Made by a program: the position numbers and the translations under genes. Positions 33,599-40,168 of a DNA stretch of 64,000 bases are shown here, piece by piece. The notes beneath the pieces were generated by a model that saw only the letters and a program-made list of their open reading frames with translations, did no database searches and was not told where the DNA came from. Source of the DNA: Bradyrhizobium sp. WD16. GTDB lineage: Bacteria; Pseudomonadota; Alphaproteobacteria; Rhizobiales; Xanthobacteraceae. The DNA lies in NCBI RefSeq assembly GCF_024181725.1, contig NZ_CP028908.1:5321501-5385500 (forward strand), read 5' to 3'. Positions within the stretch are counted from its first letter, which is position 1. Every line of letters starts with the position of its first letter.

Positions 33599-33632
33599 CA
33601 TCCTTCGAGGCGCTTCGCGCCTCCTCAGGATG
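33599..33632. repeat. REP-like hairpin in gap between BKACE and MDR genes
   Basis: CATCCT and AGGATG enclose GAGGCGC-TTC-GCGCCTC, giving a two-part stem. A related, poorly preserved piece (CCCTGAGG, CCCCTCGATGGATGG) lies at 33520-33570. It resembles the small REP-type elements common in rhizobial genomes and belongs to a different class from the CTAG-bounded elements. Confidence 0.65.
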
Positions 33633-33655
33633 ACGGAATTACGGGGCTGCCTCCG

Positions 33656-34567
33656 TCACGCCACCCCGGCGTCGGCGAGCCGGGTGGGCAGGCCGATGAT
33701 GGCGCGGGCCTCGCGCGGGCCGACGACCTGGCCGCCGAGATCCTCGACGATGCGCCGTGCCTTGGCGACCATGGCGGCGTTGGACGGCGCGAGCTCGCCG
33801 CGCGACAGATAAACCGCGTCCTCGAGCCCGACCCGGACGTGGCCGCCGGCGAGATAGGACTGTGCCACCGCGGTAAACGCCGACCGGCCGATGCCGATGG
33901 CGGTGAACTCAGCGTCAGGCGGCAGCAGGTTACGGGCATAGATCACGGTCTCCGGGCTCGGCTGGAAACCGTAGCGAACACCCATGACGAAGGAGCACAG
34001 CACCGGTCCTGCCAGCGAACCGTCCTTGAGCATGTCGTGCATCAGGGCGATGTCGCCGGAATCGAACAGCTCGACCTCCGGTTTGACGCAAGCGTCTCGC
34101 ATGACCTTGGCCATGCGGCGGACATTGGTGGGGGTGTTGATCACCACCTCCTTGCCGGAATTCATGGTGTTGAGGTCGATGGTACAGATGTCCGGCTTGA
34201 GGATCGCAATGTGCTCGACGCGATTTTCCGGCGCCATCAGTGTCGTCCCGGGCGCGGCGATACGCGGCTCGTCGGGCGACGGCACGAAGCGGCCGCCCGG
34301 GCCGGTGGTGATGTTGAGGATGAGCTGGTTGTCGCGGGCGCGGATCCGCTCCACCACCTCGCGATAATAGGCGAGCTCCATCGAGGGCCTACCCGTCGAC
34401 GGATCGCGTACATGGATATGCACCACGGCGGCCCCCGCCTCAGCCGCGCCCAGACAGGCATCCGCAATCTGTTCGGGCGTGATCGGCAGGTGAGGCGTCT
34501 GCTCCGGCGTCGTCAGATTGCCTGTGACCGCGCAGGTGATGAAGATCTTGTCGCGTGGCTCGCGCAT
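33656..34567 (-). CDS. Beta-keto acid cleavage enzyme (BKACE, DUF849)
   Basis: This is a 303-residue BKACE-family protein. Enzymes of this family are zinc-dependent and turn a beta-keto acid plus acetyl-CoA into acetoacetate plus the shortened acyl-CoA. The zinc-binding pair is seen in VVHIHVRDP (His50, His52); other family stretches are NITTGPGG, VGLEDAVYLSRGELA and FDSGDIALM. The ATG at 34567 follows GAAGGGAG. It lies between a ring-cleaving dioxygenase and SDR upstream and an MDR downstream, so beta-ketoadipate or a substituted relative is a reasonable substrate. Confidence 0.88.
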   Translation of the reverse strand: MREPRDKIFITCAVTGNLTTPEQTPHLPITPEQIADACLGAAEAGAAVVHIHVRDPSTGRPSMELAYYREVVERIRARDNQLILNITTGPGGRFVPSPDEPRIAAPGTTLMAPENRVEHIAILKPDICTIDLNTMNSGKEVVINTPTNVRRMAKVMRDACVKPEVELFDSGDIALMHDMLKDGSLAGPVLCSFVMGVRYGFQPSPETVIYARNLLPPDAEFTAIGIGRSAFTAVAQSYLAGGHVRVGLEDAVYLSRGELAPSNAAMVAKARRIVEDLGGQVVGPREARAIIGLPTRLADAGVA

Positions 34568-34578
34568 CGCTGCTCCCT

Positions 34579-35349
34579 TCACAGCGCCCGGCCACCATCG
34601 ACCAGGATGGTCGACCCGGTCGAGAAGGTCAGATGGGTGGCGCAGGCAAGAATGGCGGCGGCGACATCCTCCGCGGTGGCGATGCGCCCAAGCGGAATGG
34701 TGCCCGCGGCTTTGGCGTTGAAATCGGCGCCGCGGCCCGGCACGAAATCGGTGTCGACCACGCCCGGCGACACCCCAAGCACCCTTACCTGCGGCGCCAG
34801 CGCCCGCGCCAGCGACTTGGTCATGACGTCGATCGCCGCCTTGGTGGCGCAATAGGCGATCGACGAGCCGTTGCCGGTGAGGCCGGCAATCGATGACAGC
34901 GAGACAATGAGACCATTGCCCGACGCCTTGAGCAGCGGCGCGAAAGTGCGGATTGCCGCGAACTGGCCGCGCCAGTTGACCTGGAACATGCGGTCGATCA
35001 GGTCGTCGTCGAGGGCGTCGAGATTGCCATGAGGCACCGCCTTGGTGAAGCCGGCGGAATTCACCAGCACGTCAAGCCGGCCATATTGCGCTGTCACAGC
35101 GTCGCGCAGGGCCAGCAGCGTCGGCGTGCTGGCGACATCCGCCGGAAACGTCGCGTGACCACCGCCCGGCAGCGCAGCAACGAGGTTCAGCGCCCGGATT
35201 GCCTTGTCGGCGCCCGGCCGATGGGTGATGATGAGTTTTGCGCCCGCCTCCGCGAACAGCTTGGCGGTCGCCGCGCCGATGCCGCCGGCGCCGCCGACGA
35301 CGAGCACGACCTTGTCCTGTTGTGAAACCGGAAATGTCATGACGCTCAC
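34579..35349 (-). CDS. Short-chain dehydrogenase/reductase (FabG-like)
   Basis: This is a 256-residue classical SDR: cofactor motif VVGGAGGIGAATAKLFAEAG, NSAG after strand 4, catalytic Ser in SLSSIAG and the YCATK with Tyr and Lys, ending FSTGSTILVDGG. The GTG at 35349 overlaps the TGA of the dioxygenase gene by four bases (GTGA), a sign of coupled translation; an in-frame ATG at 35340 is the alternative. The substrate should be an alcohol or ketone in the pathway of the dioxygenase and BKACE. Confidence 0.88.
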   Translation of the reverse strand: MSVMTFPVSQQDKVVLVVGGAGGIGAATAKLFAEAGAKLIITHRPGADKAIRALNLVAALPGGGHATFPADVASTPTLLALRDAVTAQYGRLDVLVNSAGFTKAVPHGNLDALDDDLIDRMFQVNWRGQFAAIRTFAPLLKASGNGLIVSLSSIAGLTGNGSSIAYCATKAAIDVMTKSLARALAPQVRVLGVSPGVVDTDFVPGRGADFNAKAAGTIPLGRIATAEDVAAAILACATHLTFSTGSTILVDGGRAL

Positions 35350-36266
35350 TTGATCGGCGGGATCGGCAACTTCGCCTCCCCCGGTTCCATCACGAAAGTG
35401 TAGTCGAGGCTGTACCAGGGTGACGCCACTTCTGGCGCCGGCGCGGGGCCGTTATGGGACTCGTACCTGCCGACCAGCGCCCGCGTCACTCCGAACACCA
35501 CGTCGGTCTTGAGCCGCGGGTCGTCGTCAACGAAGACCTGGGTGACGAGCGTCTTGAAGCCCGGCTTGTACAGCAGGAAATGCAGATGCGCCGGACGATA
35601 AGGATGGCGGCGCTGCGCCTTGAGCATGTCGCCGGTGGGATTGCCCTCGATCGGCACCGAGTAGCCTGCCGGCTTCACGGTGCGTAGGCGGAAGCGGCCC
35701 TCGGCGTCGGTGACGAACTTGCCGCGCAGATTCATGTCGGCCTGGCTTTCGTCCTGGTTTTCGTACATGCCCACGGGCGACGCATGCCAGACATCGACTT
35801 CGGCGCCGATGATCGGCGCGCCCTTGCCGTCCCTGACGGTGCAGGAGACGAACAGTTCCGGGCCAGGCGTCGGCGAGCGCACGATCGAGCCGCCGCTTTC
35901 AGTACGCGGCGAATGCATCCGCCAGAACGGTCCAAGCAGCGCCGCGGCCGTCTCGGTCGCCCCGTTGTTGCCGTTGTTCATCAGGCAAACCAGGGTCGAG
36001 AAGCCGATGGCGTCGGCAAACAGGATGCCTTCATTGTGCCTGTCATTGGTGGCCTTGCCGATGCGGTTGAGGAAATCGATACCGATGTCGTATTCGGCCT
36101 CGGTCAGTTTCACCTCGCGGGCGAATGCGTGCATGTGGCGGACGAAGGCCGCGGCGATCTCGCGGAGGCGTGCATTGGGCGCCTGTGCCATGGCATCGAG
36201 CACCGCCGGCGTGACCTCGTCGGCGTTCTCGATGATCCGCCCCTCGTAGCGGGCCTGCTGTTCCAT
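35346..36266 (-). CDS. Intradiol ring-cleavage dioxygenase (catechol/hydroxyquinol 1,2-dioxygenase type)
   Basis: This 306-residue enzyme has the N-terminal helical dimerisation domain of catechol and hydroxyquinol dioxygenases and a beta-sandwich with the Fe(III) ligands: Tyr in PVGMYENQ, Tyr and His-His in RHPYRPAHLHF. It would open an ortho-diphenol between the hydroxyls to a muconate (or maleylacetate from hydroxyquinol). The ATG at 36266 follows GGGAGG by six to seven bases; the longer reading to 36323 uses a TTG inside the operator. It heads a gene set with SDR, BKACE, MDR and cupin and is divergent from a LacI regulator. Confidence 0.9.
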   Translation of the reverse strand: MEQQARYEGRIIENADEVTPAVLDAMAQAPNARLREIAAAFVRHMHAFAREVKLTEAEYDIGIDFLNRIGKATNDRHNEGILFADAIGFSTLVCLMNNGNNGATETAAALLGPFWRMHSPRTESGGSIVRSPTPGPELFVSCTVRDGKGAPIIGAEVDVWHASPVGMYENQDESQADMNLRGKFVTDAEGRFRLRTVKPAGYSVPIEGNPTGDMLKAQRRHPYRPAHLHFLLYKPGFKTLVTQVFVDDDPRLKTDVVFGVTRALVGRYESHNGPAPAPEVASPWYSLDYTFVMEPGEAKLPIPPIK

Positions 36267-36308
36267 GGCCGCCTCCCTGTCGACGATCGCGTAATTGGGC
36301 GAAGCCTC

Positions 36309-36322
36309 GGCAAACGATTGCA
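36309..36322. promoter_or_regulatory. LacI/GalR-type operator
   Basis: GGCAAACGATTGCA fits the LacI-family pattern xGxAAxCGxTTxCA with a central CG. It lies between the dioxygenase (start 36266) and the LacI gene (start 36376), so repression of both is likely. Confidence 0.65.
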
Positions 36323-36375
36323 ATCTGTCAAGCTCCTAGCAAAGATGGCTATTCCTCACGCAGAAGGGAGCCGAC

Positions 36376-37404
36376 ATGAAGCGGGCGGCGGCCCCGACCC
36401 TCAAGCAGATCGCCAAGGCGGGCGGCGTCCATGTCTCGACCGTCTCGCGCGCGCTTGATCCCAAGAAGCGCCATCTCGTGGCCGACGGCGTCGCCGACCG
36501 GATCGGCGAGATCGCCCGCCGGCTGGGCTATCAGCCCAACCGCCTGGCCGCGAGTCTGCGCACCGGCCGGTCGCACCTCGTCGGCGTCATCCTGCCCGAT
36601 CTGTGCAACCCGGTGTTCGCACCGATCCTCGGCGGCATTACCGAGGCGCTCGCCGCGGCGGGCTATGCGCCGATCGTCGCCGATGCCGGCAACGACGCGA
36701 GACGCCAGATCGCCTTCATCGACAACCTGATCAACCAGCGTGTCGAAGGCCTTCTCCTCGCCACCGTGGCGCGGCGCGACAAGATCGTCGGCCATTGTCT
36801 CGACCGCGGCGTACCCACGGTGCTGGTCAACCGTTTCGAGTTCCGCGACCGAGTGTCGTCGGTGGTGTCCGACGACGAACGCGGCATGCGCCTCGCCGTC
36901 GACCATCTGGTCGACCGCGGCCATCGCGTCATCGGCCATCTCGCCGGCCCCCTCGCCACCTCCACCGGCAAGCTGCGCCGCGACGGCTTCGCCAAGGCCA
37001 TGGCGCGCCACGGCCTTTCCGTTCACGCCGAAGAGGCCGAACGTTACACGCGCGAGGCCGGCTTCGCCCCGGCCAAGGCCCTGATCGCCTCCGCCACCGG
37101 AATGACGGCGATGGTCGCTGCCAACGACATGCTGGCGCTCGGCGCGCTCGATGCGCTACGCGAATTAGGGCTGCGCTGCCCGGAGAATATCTCCCTGGTC
37201 GGCCACAATGACATGCCGCTGGTCGACCTCGTCTCGCCGCCACTGACCACGGTCCGTATCGAGCACCGCGCCATGGGCCGAGACGCGGCGACGCTCCTGC
37301 TGGGCGAGATCGCCACCGGCGCGCCGGCGCTGCGCCACGTCATCCTCGAGCCGGAGCTGATCGTGCGGCAATCGACGGCGGAACGACACACTCGTCTGAA
37401 ATAG
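36376..37404 (+). CDS. LacI-family transcriptional regulator
   Basis: This is a 342-residue LacI-family repressor. The N-terminal HTH and hinge helix read LKQIAKAGGVHVSTVSRAL and GYQPNRLAASLRTGRS; the type I periplasmic-binding effector domain follows (VGVILPDLCNPVFAPILGG, MTAMVAANDMLALGALDAL). It has a GAAGGGAG ribosome site. It is divergent from the intradiol dioxygenase gene set, with a matching operator between them. Confidence 0.93.
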   Translation: MKRAAAPTLKQIAKAGGVHVSTVSRALDPKKRHLVADGVADRIGEIARRLGYQPNRLAASLRTGRSHLVGVILPDLCNPVFAPILGGITEALAAAGYAPIVADAGNDARRQIAFIDNLINQRVEGLLLATVARRDKIVGHCLDRGVPTVLVNRFEFRDRVSSVVSDDERGMRLAVDHLVDRGHRVIGHLAGPLATSTGKLRRDGFAKAMARHGLSVHAEEAERYTREAGFAPAKALIASATGMTAMVAANDMLALGALDALRELGLRCPENISLVGHNDMPLVDLVSPPLTTVRIEHRAMGRDAATLLLGEIATGAPALRHVILEPELIVRQSTAERHTRLK

Positions 37405-37446
37405 ACCCTCATCGTAAGGAGGTCGGACAGTCTCCTTGCGACCAAT

Positions 37447-37905
37447 CATGCTTCCTTCGGCCGCGGCCGCAGCAGGGAAATTCGCGAGAAGGCGATCGCG
37501 GCGAACACCGGCACTGTGGACAGCACCAGCACGAGCCCGACAATATTGCCGAGATACATCGAGGCGATCAGGCCCCAGACGAAGTCCTTCTACTCCACGA
37601 ACAGCAGCGGTCCGGGATTGAGACTCCAGACCATCAGTCCGCCGAGCAGGATGGCGGCGGTGCCCGATCCGGGAATGCCGGCACCGGAGGCGCCGCCCTT
37701 CAGTGACACCACGATGGGCCGCTTCATCAGATTGTTCTTCTGGATCGCGGCTTGCATCATCCGCGCCATCTGATTGGAAGCGCCGCCCGCTCCCGCTGCC
37801 ACCACGATCTCAACCGGCTTGGTCGGCTCCTACGCCCTCGCCACCGGCGCACCGGCGATCACGAGCGTGGCTGGCAATCGTCGCCTTCCACATCTGTGCC
37901 ATCCG
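37447..37905 (-). pseudogene. Chimeric TctC-TctA remnant (tripartite tricarboxylate transporter)
   Basis: On the minus strand a Bug/TctC signal peptide end (ATLVIAGAPVARA), a stop, then EPTKPVEIVVAAGAGGASNQ and PIVVSLKGGASGA are typical of the periplasmic binding protein TctC. Directly after this the reading becomes GIPGSGTAAILLGGLMVW and NPGPLLFVE, the membrane protein TctA, with a second stop (TAG where CAG is usual) and then DFVWGLIASMYLGNIVGLVL to the C terminus. An internal deletion has thus joined tctC to tctA, losing tctB and most of both. At least two nonsense codons confirm that it is dead. Confidence 0.75.
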
Positions 37906-38029
37906 ATCGTTCTCCCTCGATATTTTCGGCGCCTCTTTCTCGAAGCGTCCGTCTTGGTCTCTTGCAGCAGTCGATTGGCCTTCCTGTCCGATTTCTTGCG
38001 TTCGTTTGAGCTGCCGCGGCGCCGGTTTC

Positions 38030-39223
38030 TCAGGCCGCCGCAGCCTCCTTGCCGGTCAGCACATTCATCGCCGCGAGCACGCCGCCGGTGCGATAGGGCA
38101 CGCGTGCCAGTTCCAGCCCCATTTCGACGCCGGCGAGCGTCCCCATCAGCATCAGGTCGTTGAAATGGCCGAGATGGCCGATGCGGAAGACCTTGCCCTT
38201 GACCTTGGCGAGCCCGGTGCCCAGCGACATGTCGAGATGATCGAGCACCACCTGGCGGAAGCGGTCGGCGTCATGACCCTCGGGCATCAGCACCGCAGTG
38301 ACCACCGGCGAGTACTCCTCGGGATTGCGGCACAACACCTCTAGTCCCCAGGCCTTGACTGCGGCGCGGGTCGCGGCGCCATGGCGGCGGTGACGCGCGA
38401 AGACATTTTCCAACCCCTCTTCATGGAGCATGGCGATGGCTTCCTTGAGGCCATAGAGCAGGTTGGTCGCCGGGGTATAGGGCCAGCTCCCGCTCTTGTT
38501 GGCGGCGATCTGCTCGCTCCAGTCCCAGTAGGAACGCGGCATCTTGTTGGCCTTCGACGCCGCCAGCGCCTTCTCCGAGATGGCGTTGAAGCTCAGCCCC
38601 GGTGGCAGCATCAGTCCCTTCTGCGAGCCGGACACGGTGACGTCGACGCCCCAGCCGTCGTGCTCATAGGTGATCGAACCCAGCGAGGACACGGTATCGA
38701 CGAGCAGCAGCGCTGGATGCGCCGCGCGGTCGATCGCCTTGCGGATCTCGGCGACGCGGCTGGTGACACCGGAGGACGTCTCGTTGTGGACCACCATCAC
38801 CGCCTTGACCTGGTGCGCCTTGTCTTCGGTGAGTTTCGCCTCGATCGCCGCCGGATCGGCGCCGCTGCGCCAGTCGCCGGGGAGAAAATCCACATCGAGA
38901 CCGAAGCGCTCGGCCAGGGCGCGCCACAGTGCCGCAAAATGCCCGGTCTCGGCCATCAGCACCTTGTCGCCCGGCGACAGGGTATTGACGATCGCCGCCT
39001 CCCAGGCGCCTGTGCCCGATGACGGATAGATCAGCACCGGCTGGCTGGTGCGGAACACCGTCTTGCAGCTTTCCATGACTTCAAAGCCGAGCTTGGCGAA
39101 TTCCGGCCCGCGGTGGTCGATGGTCGGCATGTCCATGGCGCGCAGCACCCGGTCAGGCACATTGCTCGGTCCCGGAATCTGCAGGAAATGGCGCCCGGTA
39201 TGGACGGGGGCATTGGTGGCCAT
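38030..39223 (-). CDS. Serine/alanine-glyoxylate aminotransferase family protein
   Basis: This is a 397-residue fold type I aminotransferase (class V). The PLP lysine is in SGSQKGLMLPPG and the aspartate in LLLVDTVSSLGS; the N-terminal PGPSNVPDRVLRAMDMP is typical of serine-glyoxylate and alanine-glyoxylate transaminases. The ATG at 39223 follows GGGAG. It is divergent from a FCD-GntR gene and near a glycolate/lactate-dehydrogenase-like gene, which makes glyoxylate or a similar 2-oxoacid a reasonable amino acceptor. Confidence 0.88.
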   Translation of the reverse strand: MATNAPVHTGRHFLQIPGPSNVPDRVLRAMDMPTIDHRGPEFAKLGFEVMESCKTVFRTSQPVLIYPSSGTGAWEAAIVNTLSPGDKVLMAETGHFAALWRALAERFGLDVDFLPGDWRSGADPAAIEAKLTEDKAHQVKAVMVVHNETSSGVTSRVAEIRKAIDRAAHPALLLVDTVSSLGSITYEHDGWGVDVTVSGSQKGLMLPPGLSFNAISEKALAASKANKMPRSYWDWSEQIAANKSGSWPYTPATNLLYGLKEAIAMLHEEGLENVFARHRRHGAATRAAVKAWGLEVLCRNPEEYSPVVTAVLMPEGHDADRFRQVVLDHLDMSLGTGLAKVKGKVFRIGHLGHFNDLMLMGTLAGVEMGLELARVPYRTGGVLAAMNVLTGKEAAAA

Positions 39224-39258
39224 GGTGTTTGGAGTCTCCCTGAAAACTGGCGTCTTGT

Positions 39259-39270
39259 CTGAATGCAAAA
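39259..39270. promoter_or_regulatory. Repeated site CTGAATGCAAAA, candidate regulator-binding site
   Basis: CTGAATGCAAAA lies 36 bp upstream of the aminotransferase start and recurs as TTGAATGCAAAA at 40101-40112 and TTGGAATGCAAAG at 40133-40145. The repeats flank the FCD-GntR gene, suggesting they are its sites. Confidence 0.4.
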
Positions 39271-39378
39271 ACGCTTTTCAACTTGTTCTTTCGCGCGCAA
39301 AATGTATCCAGATTTCAGGTGCTGACAAGCGGAAACCCGCGACCGGCGCCACGCACGACAATTTGCGAGAGGTTCGTC

Positions 39379-40104
39379 TTGACCAGTACGGCGCTCAGCC
39401 TCGTCGACGGCACACCCGCATCATTGCACGCGGACGTGCTCGGCCAGTTGCGCGACTTCATCGTCGAGGGCGAACTCGCGCCCGGCGCCCGCATCCCGGA
39501 GCGAGAATTGTGCGAGCGCTTCGGCATTTCCCGCACGCCGCTCCGCGAGGCCCTCAAGGTGCTGGCCGCCGAGGGCCTGATCGAGCTCCTGCCCAATCGC
39601 GGCGCCCGCATCCGCCAGTTCACCGAAAAGGACATCCGCAGCCTGTTCGAGGTCATCGCCGGGCTCGATTTCGTCGCCGGCCGCCTCGCTTGCGCCCGCA
39701 TCAGCGACCTGGCCGCGACCGAGATCGAGCGCATGCACCTGGAAATGTACACCCACTACCTGCGCCGGGAGCTCGCCGACTATTTCCGCCTCAACCAGCA
39801 AATCCACAAGGCGATCATCGACGCCGCCAACAACCCGATCCTCAGCTCCCATTACGCCAAGCTCAATGCCGTCGTCCGGCAGCTCCGCTACAGCGCCAAT
39901 CTCGGCTCCGGCGACCGGCTGAGCGACGCCATGCGCGAGCACGAGGGCATGATCGACGCGCTCCGCCGTCGTGCCGGCGGTGAACTGGGGCTCTTGATGT
40001 TCGACCACATGCAGCGCAAATGCGAAGCGGTCTGCAGCCATCTCGCCGAACGCACCGGCGGGACCATACCCGGCACTGCGGCGGAACCGGCACCGGCCAT
40101 TTGA
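39379..40104 (+). CDS. FCD-domain GntR-family regulator
   Basis: This is a 241-residue regulator: the GntR HTH (LGQLRDFIVEGELAPGARIP, CERFGISRTPLREALKVLAA) and the FCD helical domain (EIERMHLEMYTHYLRRELAD, FRLNQQIHKAIIDAANNP). A TTG start at 39379 follows GAGAGG by six bases; the open frame extends further but has no other ribosome site. It lies between the divergent aminotransferase gene and the FAD/Fe-S dehydrogenase gene and probably controls both. Confidence 0.85.
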   Translation: MTSTALSLVDGTPASLHADVLGQLRDFIVEGELAPGARIPERELCERFGISRTPLREALKVLAAEGLIELLPNRGARIRQFTEKDIRSLFEVIAGLDFVAGRLACARISDLAATEIERMHLEMYTHYLRRELADYFRLNQQIHKAIIDAANNPILSSHYAKLNAVVRQLRYSANLGSGDRLSDAMREHEGMIDALRRRAGGELGLLMFDHMQRKCEAVCSHLAERTGGTIPGTAAEPAPAI

Positions 40105-40145
40105 ATGCAAAATCATCTCGCAATGCGGCGGATTGGAATGCAAAG
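40101..40145. promoter_or_regulatory. Two copies of TTGRATGCAAA-like site upstream of FAD/Fe-S dehydrogenase
   Basis: TTGAATGCAAAA (40101-40112) and TTGGAATGCAAAG (40133-40145) are direct repeats 32 bp apart, about three helical turns, just before the dehydrogenase start at 40169. Confidence 0.4.
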
Positions 40146-40168
40146 CAGCGGAGAGCGGAGCGGACGCC

